Assembly: GCF_012985205.1 (NCBI RefSeq)
Contig: NZ_JABEKS010000001.1
Coordinates: 682,001-746,000 of the forward strand
From: Planctomonas sp. JC2975
GTDB lineage: Bacteria; Actinomycetota; Actinomycetes; Actinomycetales; Microbacteriaceae
Length of the DNA stretch: 64,000 bases
Reading direction: 5' to 3'
Shown piece by piece: positions 16,362 through 25,471 of the stretch; positions within the stretch are counted from its first letter, which is position 1, and each line of letters starts with the position of its first letter. A program made the translations under genes and the position numbers. The notes under the pieces are model-generated. The model searched no databases. It worked only from the letters and a program-made list of their open reading frames with translations, and was not told where the DNA came from.

Positions 16362-16934
16362 TCACGGAGCGGTGACGATCGACGCGACGGTCGCCGGCAC
16401 CCATTCCGTCGCGTCGGAATCCGTCAGCCGGCCGTTGCGGATCTCGTCAGCCGCGCCGTGCACGATCGCCAGGTAGCAGAACGTCAGCCAGTCAGCCGAC
16501 TGGTCGGAGCGGAATGCACCGGATGCCCGTCCGCGCTCGATCACGCCGCGCACCCTGCCCAGAGCGTGCTCCATCTGCCCGCGCACCGCATCCTCGCCGA
16601 GCTCGTCGCGCGCTGTGCCCAGCACGGCGTGGAACCGAGCGACGATGCGCCACGACGACCGGGTGAGAGCGTCGAGCGCCGCAGCGGGATCGCCGTCGAG
16701 ATTGACGGATTCCAGCGATGCGTCCGACTCGTCGACGGTTCGGCGGAACAACGCCGCGACGAGCGCGGTGCGCGACTCGAAATGCGCATACAGGGTGACA
16801 CGACCGACTCCTGCAGCCTCGGCGATCGCCGACATGGTCGCGCTCGGATCGGCCAGGAAGCACTGCATGGCTGCGTCGAGGATCCGTTCGCGGTTGCGCG
16901 TCGAGTCCGACCGGGTCGCTCGCTGCCGTGTCAT
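16362..16934 (-). CDS. TetR-family repressor divergent from an MFS exporter
   Basis: A 190-residue regulator with an N-terminal helix-turn-helix (RILDAAMQCFL, SAIAEAAGVGRVTLYAHF) and a variable C-terminal ligand-binding domain. It is divergent from an MFS drug-type exporter with a 115-bp shared gap, the usual arrangement for a TetR repressor that controls the pump. TAAACT on the minus strand at 17006-17001 is a likely -10 box. Confidence 0.88.
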   Translation of the reverse strand: MTRQRATRSDSTRNRERILDAAMQCFLADPSATMSAIAEAAGVGRVTLYAHFESRTALVAALFRRTVDESDASLESVNLDGDPAAALDALTRSSWRIVARFHAVLGTARDELGEDAVRGQMEHALGRVRGVIERGRASGAFRSDQSADWLTFCYLAIVHGAADEIRNGRLTDSDATEWVPATVASIVTAP

Positions 16935-17004
16935 GCCGTCCTCGCTCCTCGTTCGATGCAGTCCATCATTGTCTCTTGCTTTTCCCGTACATGAGTGTTT
17001 AGTT

Positions 17005-17014
17005 TAACGCGTTA
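17005..17014. promoter_or_regulatory. Probable TetR operator
   Basis: TAACGCGTTA is a perfect 10-bp palindrome in the divergent gap and overlaps the TAAACT -10 box of the repressor gene. Binding here would block both promoters. Confidence 0.5.
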
Positions 17015-17049
17015 TCTCGAACATACCCGTACGGATTAGGAGGATCCTC

Positions 17050-18372
17050 ATGTCGCAACCCATCGCCGCGGATCGAACCCCGGTCGCCGGATCGCCCCAT
17101 TCGGACCGTGCCGGCGCGACCGGATCGGGTGCGCGTCGCTGGTGGGCTCTCTCGCTCATCTGCCTCGCCCAGTTCATGCTCATCCTCGACGTGACCGTCG
17201 TGAACGTGGCGTTGCCGACCATCGACAGCGACCTCGGACTCGGCGCCTCGCTCGGTTGGGTGATCGCCGCGTACTCGCTGCCGTTCGGCCTGCTGCTCAT
17301 CGTCGGCGGAATCGTCGCGGATCGCATCGGTCTCCGCACGGCCTTCGTCGGCGGACTCGCACTCTTCACGATCGCTTCGCTCGGCGCATCCGTCGCATCC
17401 GACGCAGGCACGCTCATCGCCTCTCGGGTGGCGCAGGGCGTCGGTGCAGCGCTGCTCTCCCCCGCCGCGCTCGGGCTCGTGATCTCGCTGTTCCGGGGAC
17501 CGGCGCGCAACCGCGCGCTGGCCGTGTGGGCGGGCATCGGCGGTGCGGGATCCGCGATCGGCGCCGTTCTCGGCGGCGTGCTGACCCAGACCGGCGGATG
17601 GCGGTCGGTCTTCCTCGTGAACGTGCCGGTCGGCGTCGTGGTGGCGATCCTGATCCTGGTCGTCGTCGTACCCTCTCTGCTGACGAGCCGGGTCGACGGA
17701 GACGGGGAGCAGGGGGTGCAGGAGTCGGCAGCTGCCGTCGGAGCGCGTGCCAGGATGTCCGCGACGATCAGGACCCTTCGCTCACGCACCATCGGCGGCG
17801 GCGTGATCACCATGCTGTTGACCAGCATGATGCTGATCGGCTCGTTCTTCACGCTCACCATCGCGCTGCAGGACGCCGCGGGCTTCGACCCGCTGGCAGC
17901 CGGCATCGCCTTCCTTCCCGCGGCAGTCGCCGTGGCGCTGGGCGCCCAGGTCGGTGCGCACCTGCTGGGCCGCATGCCGGCCCGGATCGTGGGCGCAGCA
18001 GGGTTCATCGTCATCGTCATCGGCTTCGCAATCACCTGGCTGATACCGCACAGCGTCGCAGCGCCCATCGTCGGCGTCGCGGTCGCCGCACTGGGCCTGG
18101 GTCCCGCGCTCGTGACGGCGACCGCCACAGCCACCTCCAGCGTGCCGTCAGCCGACTCGGGCGCCGCATCAGGCGTGGTCAACACCATGCACGAGGTGGG
18201 CGGCGGGATCGGCGTGCTGCTGGCATCCGTCCCCGCGCTCGTCGCCGCCACGGCGAGCGGATCCGGCGTGGTCTTCGGGCTCGCCGCGGGAGTCGCCCTG
18301 GTGGCAGGTGCCGTCGTCACCGCGGTGCTCCCGCGTGGACGAGTGCAGACATCCGGCGGCTTCCATCACTGA
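17050..18372 (+). CDS. MFS exporter (DHA2-like multidrug transporter)
   Basis: A 440-residue major facilitator with 12-14 hydrophobic segments. The N-terminal motif C-like sequence LDVTVVNVALPTI is typical of the DHA2 (EmrB/QacA) group, with GGIVADRIGLR as motif A. A strong AGGAGG lies 6 bp before the ATG. It is predicted to export a hydrophobic compound sensed by the adjacent TetR protein. The family usually has 14 membrane segments; this one may be slightly short. Confidence 0.88.
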   Translation: MSQPIAADRTPVAGSPHSDRAGATGSGARRWWALSLICLAQFMLILDVTVVNVALPTIDSDLGLGASLGWVIAAYSLPFGLLLIVGGIVADRIGLRTAFVGGLALFTIASLGASVASDAGTLIASRVAQGVGAALLSPAALGLVISLFRGPARNRALAVWAGIGGAGSAIGAVLGGVLTQTGGWRSVFLVNVPVGVVVAILILVVVVPSLLTSRVDGDGEQGVQESAAAVGARARMSATIRTLRSRTIGGGVITMLLTSMMLIGSFFTLTIALQDAAGFDPLAAGIAFLPAAVAVALGAQVGAHLLGRMPARIVGAAGFIVIVIGFAITWLIPHSVAAPIVGVAVAALGLGPALVTATATATSSVPSADSGAASGVVNTMHEVGGGIGVLLASVPALVAATASGSGVVFGLAAGVALVAGAVVTAVLPRGRVQTSGGFHH

Positions 18373-18401
18373 CGGTTGCCACGCCCGACGTCCTGTCGGC
18401 G

Positions 18402-19307
18402 TCAGGGGCGCAGCGCCTCCAGACGGACGCGGGCGGCCTTCTCGCCCGCGGTCTGCGGGCCGAGCAGGCCGCCCGCCCCTTTGAGCACGAGGCCCGTCGC
18501 GGAAACGATCGGAAGCGGGATCGGGCCGAGGCTGGGAATCCGCAGTCCGAGCAGGTCGCGGAATCGCGGCTCAAGCGACGCAACAGCGCCGGCGAAGAGC
18601 ACGGCATAGGACGGGCGAAGGCTCCTGCGTACCGGAGCCCTCTTGACGAACCCCACCACCTCGCGCGTACGGTCGTCGCACCGCAGCTCGCCGGCGTCGG
18701 CGAACGCCTGCAGTGCGGACTTCAGCTCCGCTCGGGAGCGCGGCGGATTCGGCACGCCCATGAGGTCACCGGCGATCGCCCACTGCTCCACGTAGGCGTC
18801 CGATCCGCCCGGAATCGGGCCGCCCCACATCTCGTGGGCGGTCAGGAACGCGTCGGTGAACGCCAGATGCACCCACGTGGACAGGTGCGGGTCGTTGGCG
18901 GCGTAACTCGTCACCCGGCCGTGACCGTCCACGTACTCGCCGACCACGTGCTCGTGCAATCGCTTCACCCACGCCGATCCGGCCACCGCCTGGGCGGTGT
19001 CGCCGTAGCTGACCGTGAAGATCCAGCGAATGGTGCCGTTCAGTCGGCCGAGCGGATCCTCACGGAATCGCGACCTGTCGTATACGCCTGCGAGCGCGCC
19101 GGGGTGCAGCGCCTGCATGAGCAGGGCGCGAATGCCCGCCACGAGCGTCGGCATGCCGCCGTGCACGGCCCACACCGCTGAGTCCGGACCGAAGAACCCT
19201 TCGTCGGTCCCCGTCTCGAACTCACGCACCCACGGCGGAATACCGGTCTGCTGGCCGCTCAGCGGCTCCTGAAGCCTTGCGCGCAACGGTTCGGTGAGAC
19301 GGGACAC
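18402..19307 (-). CDS. MpaB-type oxygenase (DUF2236, latex-clearing-protein-like)
   Basis: A 301-residue protein of the DUF2236/MpaB family, whose members include heme-dependent rubber oxygenases. Conserved parts are ALLMQALHPGALAGVYD (His candidate ligand), GRLNGTIRWIFTVSYG, VKRLHEHVVG and WVHLAFTDAFLTAHE. GAGGAGG stands 8 bp before the GTG start. It is directly downstream (13 bp) of the DUF3054 gene, so they are probably co-transcribed. The substrate is unknown. Confidence 0.82.
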   Translation of the reverse strand: MSRLTEPLRARLQEPLSGQQTGIPPWVREFETGTDEGFFGPDSAVWAVHGGMPTLVAGIRALLMQALHPGALAGVYDRSRFREDPLGRLNGTIRWIFTVSYGDTAQAVAGSAWVKRLHEHVVGEYVDGHGRVTSYAANDPHLSTWVHLAFTDAFLTAHEMWGGPIPGGSDAYVEQWAIAGDLMGVPNPPRSRAELKSALQAFADAGELRCDDRTREVVGFVKRAPVRRSLRPSYAVLFAGAVASLEPRFRDLLGLRIPSLGPIPLPIVSATGLVLKGAGGLLGPQTAGEKAARVRLEALRP

Positions 19308-19320
19308 GCGGTGGTCCTCC

Positions 19321-19731
19321 TCAGCCGCGTCGCGCCGCGATGGCCCGCACCGCCAGAGCCGCAGCCCGCCATCCGATCAGGAACACGGCGAGCACGACGG
19401 CCGCGACGATCACGAACGACACCGCGATCCCCTGCGCGCTGGCAACCCGAAGGAGCATGCCGACCACGAGCGTTGCCAGCCACACGATGACGCCGGTCGG
19501 CCACAGGGCGAACGGCGCCTTCCACGCGCGGGAGACGAGCCAGCCGACGAGAGTGCCGACGGCGAACGGCCAGAAGGTGACGAGCGCGCCGCCGATGACG
19601 TTCTCGCCGTGGCTGCCCCGGCCGATCAGCACGAACACGAGAACGAGCACGACGTCGATCACCGCGGCGATGGCGACGCGGCCGCCGGTCGGACGTGCGG
19701 TGCGTGTGGTGTCGCGAACGGGTGCTGTCAC
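19321..19731 (-). CDS. DUF3054-family membrane protein
   Basis: A 136-residue protein with four predicted membrane helices (AAVIDVVLVLVFVLIGRG, LVTFWPFAVGTLVGWLVS, GVIVWLATLVVGMLLR, FVIVAAVVLAVFLIGWR) and the DUF3054 pattern. The start is taken at GTG 19731, where similarity begins; residues upstream do not look coding. Function is unknown. It is the first gene of a likely operon with the MpaB-type oxygenase. Confidence 0.78.
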   Translation of the reverse strand: MTAPVRDTTRTARPTGGRVAIAAVIDVVLVLVFVLIGRGSHGENVIGGALVTFWPFAVGTLVGWLVSRAWKAPFALWPTGVIVWLATLVVGMLLRVASAQGIAVSFVIVAAVVLAVFLIGWRAAALAVRAIAARRG

Positions 19732-19867
19732 ATCGCCAAGTCTACGGAGCAGGTGGGCCAGCATTCGCCGTGCGGCGTCCAGCCATGGGGTGCAGGTCCC
19801 CCTGGTCCGCGCACATCCGGTGGTCCCGGCGAGAAGCGGAGAACACCGCATGGAGCGCTGTCGTCGG

Positions 19868-21439
19868 TCATCCGATGCCAGAGGGCTCGAGCATCCCGAC
19901 GAAGACCAGCTCGCGGATGCGCGGCAGCAGTTCCGCCCCGAGCTCGGCGGCATCCACGTCGAGGAGGTCCGCAAGGGCACCGATGATGACTCCGGCAGGA
20001 AGGTCGCCGTCGCACGCCCCGACGAAGCCCGCGAGGCCTGTGTCGATGGCCGTGCGCCGCCCGAATCCGCCGCCCTGCAGAAGTGCGATCACGGTCGGAT
20101 CGTCCGCTCCTGGCCAATAGTGGCGTTCCTCGGTGACATCGGATGCCGTGACCAGCGTCGCGAGACGGAGCTGCTCGTCGTTCACGGATGCCAGCCACTC
20201 GCCCATCCGCAGCCCGCGTGCCAGGTGAGGTCCGAGGCCTCCCTCCGCGGATCCCGAGGATTCCACCGACTCGAAGCGGCGCAGCGTGACGGCCCCGATC
20301 GGGCGTCGCAGCGTCACGTAGCCGAAGCCCACATAGCGCACGTCGCGCGACTCGAAGTCGTCGAGCCAGGCATCCGTGAGGCGTTCGAAGTCGTGCGTAC
20401 CCGGTCGTGTGCCCCCGTCGCGGATCCAGGTCTCTGCATACTGCGGCGCATCCTGCAGCTCGCGCTCCACGATCCACGCGTCGAGCGCGCCGGGTTCCGC
20501 ATCGTCTCCCAGCCATCCGCGCACCCGGTCGAACGCCTCGCCCTCCCCGTGGTACTCCCAGTTGCCGAGGAACTGCGCGACCCCGCCTTCAGTCAGGTGC
20601 TCACGAACACCGCGCATCACAGCCTCGACGATCTTGTCGCCGGTGAGGCCGCCATCCCGATACTCGTACTCCGGAACACCCTCTGCACGCGGGGTGATGA
20701 CGAACGGCGGATTCGACACGATGCGATCGAAACGTTCGCCTGCGACGGGCTCGAACAGGCTGCCGAGGCGGAACTCGATGTTCGAGAATCCGCCCAGCCG
20801 CGCATTGAACTGCGCGAACCGCAGTGCACGCTCCGAGATGTCTGTGGCCACCACGCGGTCGGCGTAACGCGCGGCATGCAGGGCCTGGATGCCGCATCCG
20901 GTGCCCAGATCGAGTGCGGATGCCACCGGCCGGCGGATCATGATCGCGCTCAGCGTGTTGGACGCGCCGCCCACGCCGAGCACGTGGTCCTCGCGCAGCG
21001 CGCGCCCCAACGCGAGTTCGCCCAGGTCGGATGCGATCCACCAGGATCCGGATCCGAGATCGTCCGCGAACGAGTACGGCCGGAGGTCGATCAGCGGGCG
21101 GGCGAAGGCGTCCGCCTCGCCGTCTGCGGGGTCGAGTGCGATGAGCCCGAGCTCGAGCGCGCCCGCCGCACCGAGCGTCGGCAGGGCGGAAGCGACGGAC
21201 GAGACGGGAACCGCCAAGCCGAGCACGAAGACCGTTCCGAGCACAGCGAGCGGGTCGCCGGCCGCCACTGCCGTCGCGGCAGCACGCCGGGCGGCCACTC
21301 TCTGTCCGCGGAACAACGCGGCGGAGGCCTCGTCGCCCCAGAGTGCGTCAAGGGAGGTCACGGTGAAGGCCGCCGACTCCAGGTCGGCGCGCAGCCGGGC
21401 GATCAGTTCCGGATCGGTCTCGGGAGCGTCAGCCGGCAT
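19868..21439 (-). CDS. Class I SAM-dependent methyltransferase with N-terminal DUF7059-like domain
   Basis: A 523-residue protein. An all-helical N-terminal region of about 130 residues is followed by a Rossmann methyltransferase domain: ALDLGTGCGIQALHAA (motif I, near residue 170), VVATDISERAL (motif II) and IVSNPPFVI (motif IV). The NPPF motif points to methylation of a planar nitrogen, such as glutamine side chains (HemK/PrmC-like) or bases. The C-terminal region of about 200 residues is not recognised. The target is unknown. Confidence 0.82.
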   Translation of the reverse strand: MPADAPETDPELIARLRADLESAAFTVTSLDALWGDEASAALFRGQRVAARRAAATAVAAGDPLAVLGTVFVLGLAVPVSSVASALPTLGAAGALELGLIALDPADGEADAFARPLIDLRPYSFADDLGSGSWWIASDLGELALGRALREDHVLGVGGASNTLSAIMIRRPVASALDLGTGCGIQALHAARYADRVVATDISERALRFAQFNARLGGFSNIEFRLGSLFEPVAGERFDRIVSNPPFVITPRAEGVPEYEYRDGGLTGDKIVEAVMRGVREHLTEGGVAQFLGNWEYHGEGEAFDRVRGWLGDDAEPGALDAWIVERELQDAPQYAETWIRDGGTRPGTHDFERLTDAWLDDFESRDVRYVGFGYVTLRRPIGAVTLRRFESVESSGSAEGGLGPHLARGLRMGEWLASVNDEQLRLATLVTASDVTEERHYWPGADDPTVIALLQGGGFGRRTAIDTGLAGFVGACDGDLPAGVIIGALADLLDVDAAELGAELLPRIRELVFVGMLEPSGIG

Positions 21440-21569
21440 CCGGCCATTGTTTCATGTCCGGGAGGCGATGCTCCGGTCGCTGACAGTGCCGTGCGCGTTC
21501 TGCTGCGCCGAACTCGCCAGCGGATCCAGGCGCACCCCGGCTCGATCGCCGCCGGATGCTCGGTTCACG

Positions 21570-21896
21570 TCACCAGGCGTAGAACTGCCGCACCTCGACG
21601 AGCCCGGCACGGGCCATCGGATGCCGCGCCGCGATCTCGAGGGCACGCTCGAGCGAGTCCGCCTCGATCAGGTCGAATCCCGCGATCTGCTCCTTCGATT
21701 CGGCGAACGGGCCGTCCGTCACATGCACGCGGTCGCCCCGGCGGCGCACCACCTTCGCCGTCTCGACCGGCAACCGTTCGCCCACGATCCGTTCGCCCGA
21801 TCCATCTGTCTCGGCCACCCACTCGTCGATGGTGAGGTCGCCCGGCGCATCGTCCTCACCCGTCGGATCGGTGCAGATCAGCAGCAGGTATCGCAT
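21570..21896 (-). CDS. YciI-family protein
   Basis: A 108-residue ferredoxin-fold protein of the YCII/DGPF group. It starts MRYLLLICTD and contains VTDGPFAESKEQIAGFDLIEA, which holds the characteristic DGPF and the His/Asp site. In actinobacteria it often accompanies ECF sigma factors, but none is seen here. AAGGGAA precedes the ATG. Confidence 0.82.
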   Translation of the reverse strand: MRYLLLICTDPTGEDDAPGDLTIDEWVAETDGSGERIVGERLPVETAKVVRRRGDRVHVTDGPFAESKEQIAGFDLIEADSLERALEIAARHPMARAGLVEVRQFYAW

Positions 21897-21977
21897 GAGC
21901 GTTCCCTTCGTCGTCGTTCACTCAGTCACACGTCGAACGCCATCCAGTGCCTTCGACATTCGATCCGTACGACGAAT

Positions 21978-22034
21978 CGGCCCGTTCGGGGCGAGATCCC
22001 CGCGAAAGCGGTCCATCTCGTCCGGAACGGGCCG
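21978..22034. terminator. 57-nt nested hairpin downstream of gatB
   Basis: Perfect 10-bp outer arms (CGGCCCGTTC / GAACGGGCCG), a short 4x4 internal loop, 6-bp arms (CGAGAT / ATCTCG) and a 4-bp stem closed by a GAAA tetraloop on the plus strand. It lies 17 bp after the gatB stop and most simply ends the gatCAB transcript. There is no T-run on the minus strand, so it could also be an mRNA-stabilising element. Confidence 0.6.
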
Positions 22035-22051
22035 GCTCGGTGCGGGATCGT

Positions 22052-23548
22052 CTACTGCGCTGCCCGCTCCAGCACGAGTTCGCGCACGCGGGCGGCGTCC
22101 GCCTGGCCCTTCATCGCCTTCATGACCGCACCGATGACGGCACCGGCCGCTTGCACCTTGCCGTCGCGGATCTTCGCCAGCACGTCCGGCTGCGCCGCCA
22201 GGGCCTCGTCGATCGCCGCGATCAGGGCACCGTCGTCCGAAACGACCTTGAGGCCGCGTGACTCGACGACCTCCGCCGGCGAGCCCTCGCCGTCGATGAC
22301 GCCCTCCAGCACCTGACGGGCGAGGCGGTCGGTGAGCTCGCCGCTCTCCACGAGTGCGACGAGCTCAGACACGTGCAGAGGAGACACCAGCGTGGTCACC
22401 GCGACGCCGCGCGCGTTGGCGACGCGGGCGAGCTCGCCCGTCCACCACTTGCGTGCTGCGGCAGGCGACGCACCCTCGGCGACTGTCGCCTCGACCACCT
22501 CGAGCAGGTCGGCGTTGACGACGTCCTGCATCTCCAGGGCGGTGAATCCCCACGCCTCGCGCAGACGGGCTCGGCGCTCCGCCGGCGGCTCGGGCAGCGT
22601 GGCGCGCAGCTCCTCGACCCACTCGCGGCTGGGGGCGACGGGAACGAGATCCGGCTCCGGGAAGTAGCGGTAGTCGTCGGCGTCGCTCTTCGGACGGCCG
22701 GCGGATGTCGTGCCGGTGTCCTCGTGCCAGTGGCGGGTCTCCTGGGTGATCGTGCCTCCCGCGTCGAGGATGGCGGCCTGCCGCTGGATCTCGTACCGCA
22801 CGGCGCGCTCCACCGATCGCAGCGAGTTCACGTTCTTCGTCTCGGTACGGGTGCCCAGAGTCGTCGAGCCACGACGGCGCAGCGAGACGTTGGCGTCGCA
22901 GCGCACGTTCCCCTCCTCCATGCGCGCGTTCGAAACCCCAAGCGCCTTGACGAGCTCGCGGATGTGCGCGACGTACGCACGCCCGACCTCCGGGGCGTCA
23001 CTCTCCGCACCCTCGATGATCCTCGTGACGATCTCGACGAGCGGGACACCGCCGCGGTTGTAGTCCACGAGCGAGTAGTCGGCGCCCTGGATGCGGCCGG
23101 TGGCTCCGGCGTGCGTGAGCTTGCCGGCATCCTCCTCCATGTGCGCGCGCTCGATCTGGATCGTCACCTGGCGACCGCTCTCCAGTTCGACGGTCACCTG
23201 GCCATCGTGGGCGATCGGCTCGTCGTACTGCGAGGTCTGGAAGTTCTTCGACGTGTCCGGGTAGAAGTAGTTCTTGCGCGCGAACCGCGAGCTCTCCGCG
23301 ATCCCGCAGCCGAGCGAGAGACCCAGGCGGATGCTGGACTCGACGGCCTTGTGGTTCACCTGCGGCAGGCCGCCGGGAAGTCCGAGGCACGTCGGGCACG
23401 TGTTGGTGTTCGCGCCCGAGCCGAACTCGTTGGCGCAGCCGCAGAACATCTTCGTCTTCGTGTTCAGCTCGACGTGCACCTCGAAACCGAGGACGGGCTC
23501 GAAGAGCTCGAGGGCCTCGTCGTAATCCATCAGCTTGTCTTTGGCCAT
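22052..23548 (-). CDS. gatB: Asp-tRNA(Asn)/Glu-tRNA(Gln) amidotransferase subunit B
   Basis: A 498-residue GatB with the N-terminal signature [14 protein letters not shown] and [11 protein letters not shown], the cradle domain with the kinase-like site, and the C-terminal helical and YqeY domains that hold the tRNA. The ATG at 23548 overlaps the stop of gatA by 4 bp; longer reading frames extend into gatA. Together with GatA and GatC it phosphorylates the acyl group of mischarged tRNA and amidates it. It is the last gene of gatCAB. Confidence 0.96.
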   Translation of the reverse strand: MAKDKLMDYDEALELFEPVLGFEVHVELNTKTKMFCGCANEFGSGANTNTCPTCLGLPGGLPQVNHKAVESSIRLGLSLGCGIAESSRFARKNYFYPDTSKNFQTSQYDEPIAHDGQVTVELESGRQVTIQIERAHMEEDAGKLTHAGATGRIQGADYSLVDYNRGGVPLVEIVTRIIEGAESDAPEVGRAYVAHIRELVKALGVSNARMEEGNVRCDANVSLRRRGSTTLGTRTETKNVNSLRSVERAVRYEIQRQAAILDAGGTITQETRHWHEDTGTTSAGRPKSDADDYRYFPEPDLVPVAPSREWVEELRATLPEPPAERRARLREAWGFTALEMQDVVNADLLEVVEATVAEGASPAAARKWWTGELARVANARGVAVTTLVSPLHVSELVALVESGELTDRLARQVLEGVIDGEGSPAEVVESRGLKVVSDDGALIAAIDEALAAQPDVLAKIRDGKVQAAGAVIGAVMKAMKGQADAARVRELVLERAAQ

Positions 23549-25101
23549 CAGACCGCTCCCTCCTCGCTCGCGAACATCTCGGTTTGGCTCAACTGCGGCG
23601 CACGGCCGAGCAACGGCCCACCCCATCCGGACTCGAGCAGGCGCTCCAGCGCCGCGCCGACCGTGTAGAGGCGGGCGTCCTCGCGTGCGGGAGCCATGAT
23701 CTGCAGGCCGACCGGCAGGTCGTCCTCCGGCGCGAGCCCGATGGGCAGCGCCAGTCCAGGCACGCCGGCGAGGTTGGCCGGAATGGTGGTCACGTCGTTC
23801 AGGTACATGGCCAGCGGGTCGTCGATCTTCTCACCGAGCTTGAACGCCGTGGTCGGCGCCGCCGGGCTGATCAGCACGTCGACCTGGTCGAAGGCCGCGG
23901 CGAAGTCGCGCTGGATGAGCGTGCGCACCTTCTGCGCGCTGCCGTAGTAGGCGTCGTAGTAGCCGGCGCTCAGGGCATACGTGCCGAGGATGATGCGCCG
24001 CTTCACCTCGGCTCCGAATCCGGCGTCTCGGGTCGCGGACATCACGCGCTCGCTGGTCACCTGACCGCTTTCCGGCGTGACTCGGAGGCCGAACCGCACG
24101 GAGTCGAATCGCGCCAGGTTGCTCGACGCCTCTGCCGGAAGGATCAGGTAGTACGCGGCCACCGCGTACTCGAAGCTCGGCGCAGACACCTCGACCACCT
24201 CGGCGCCAGCGGCCGTCAGCAGCTGCACGGTCTCGTCGAACCGCTGCTTCACGCCCGGCTGGAAGCCCTCGCCGCTCCCCGAGATCTCTCGAACGACTCC
24301 GACCCGCACGCCCTTGAGCGCGTCGTCACGCTGTCCGGCGCGAGCCGCCTCGGCCATGGAGGGCCAGACGTCCGTGAGCGATGTGGAGTCGAGCGGGTCG
24401 TGTCCGGCGATCACGTCGTGCAGCAGCGCCGCGTCGAGAACGCTGCGCGAGACCGGTCCGACCTGGTCGAGCGAGCTCGCCAGCGCGATCGCTCCGTAAC
24501 GGCTCACTCCGCCGTATGTGGGCTTGACGCCCACGGATCCGGTCACGGCGGCGGGCTGACGGATGGAACCGCCTGTGTCGCTGCCGAGAGCGAAGGGAGC
24601 CTCGAACGCTGCGACGGCCGCGGCGGATCCGCCACCGGACCCTCCAGGGATCCGCTCCAGGTCCCAGGGGTTGCGGGTCGGACCGTACGCGGAGTGCTCG
24701 GTGGAGGACCCCATGGCGAACTCGTCCATGTTCGTCTTGCCGAGCGGGATGAGGTCGGCCTCGCGCAAGCGGCGCACAACGGTTGCGTCGTAGGGCGGTA
24801 TCCAGCCCTCGAGAATCTTCGAACCCGAGGTGGAGGGCATGTCGTACGTGCACAGCACGTCCTTGACGGCCACCGGAACACCGGCCAGCGCGCCCAGCTT
24901 CTCGCCTGCCGCACGACGCGCGTCGACGGCCCTCGCCGTCTCGATCGCCTTCTGGGATGCCACGTGCAGGAACGCGTGCACGTCGGGGTCGACTGCCGCG
25001 ATGCGATCCAGGTGCGCGCGCGTCGCCTCCTCGCTGGAGACCTCGGACGCGGCGATCCTGCCGGCCAGCTCTGCGGCGGACAGTCTGGTCAGGTCGCTCA
25101 T
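23548..25101 (-). CDS. gatA: Asp-tRNA(Asn)/Glu-tRNA(Gln) amidotransferase subunit A
   Basis: A 517-residue amidase-signature enzyme. The catalytic Lys is in VPVAVKDVL near residue 77, and the Ser-cisSer pair lies in [12 protein letters not shown] and [12 protein letters not shown] near 175. It hydrolyses glutamine and channels ammonia to GatB. It overlaps gatC (upstream) and gatB (downstream) by ATGA at both ends, giving strict translational coupling. Confidence 0.96.
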   Translation of the reverse strand: MSDLTRLSAAELAGRIAASEVSSEEATRAHLDRIAAVDPDVHAFLHVASQKAIETARAVDARRAAGEKLGALAGVPVAVKDVLCTYDMPSTSGSKILEGWIPPYDATVVRRLREADLIPLGKTNMDEFAMGSSTEHSAYGPTRNPWDLERIPGGSGGGSAAAVAAFEAPFALGSDTGGSIRQPAAVTGSVGVKPTYGGVSRYGAIALASSLDQVGPVSRSVLDAALLHDVIAGHDPLDSTSLTDVWPSMAEAARAGQRDDALKGVRVGVVREISGSGEGFQPGVKQRFDETVQLLTAAGAEVVEVSAPSFEYAVAAYYLILPAEASSNLARFDSVRFGLRVTPESGQVTSERVMSATRDAGFGAEVKRRIILGTYALSAGYYDAYYGSAQKVRTLIQRDFAAAFDQVDVLISPAAPTTAFKLGEKIDDPLAMYLNDVTTIPANLAGVPGLALPIGLAPEDDLPVGLQIMAPAREDARLYTVGAALERLLESGWGGPLLGRAPQLSQTEMFASEEGAV

Positions 25102-25430
25102 CAGGCCTCCTCGCCGAGGATCGGCGCCACACGGAAGAAGTCGCCCTCACGGTCGGGCGCGCCGGAGAGCGCCTGCTCGACGGTCAGTCCCGGCACGACC
25201 ACGTCCTCTCGGAACACGTTGTCCATCGGGATCGGATGGCTCGTGGCGGGAACCTCTGGCGTAGCCACCTCACTCACCTTCGCCACGGATTCCACGATCT
25301 GCGTCAGCTCGGCTGTGAGACTGGTCAGCTCGGCCTCGCTCAGGTCGATGCGGGCCAGATCGGCCAGATGCCGCACCTGGTCTGCGCTGATGTGTGTTGC
25401 TCCTTCGTGGGCAGCACTGTTGTCGGGCAT
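25101..25430 (-). CDS. gatC: Asp-tRNA(Asn)/Glu-tRNA(Gln) amidotransferase subunit C
   Basis: A 109-residue GatC with the usual core ([17 protein letters not shown], then a C-terminal [29 protein letters not shown]-like stretch) that wraps around GatA and stabilises the complex. CGGAG precedes the ATG by 5 bp. First gene of the operon. Confidence 0.94.
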   Translation of the reverse strand: MPDNSAAHEGATHISADQVRHLADLARIDLSEAELTSLTAELTQIVESVAKVSEVATPEVPATSHPIPMDNVFREDVVVPGLTVEQALSGAPDREGDFFRVAPILGEEA

Positions 25431-25471
25431 GCGTCTCCGTTGTTAGAACGTCGTACGGGATGCCTTCCAGT

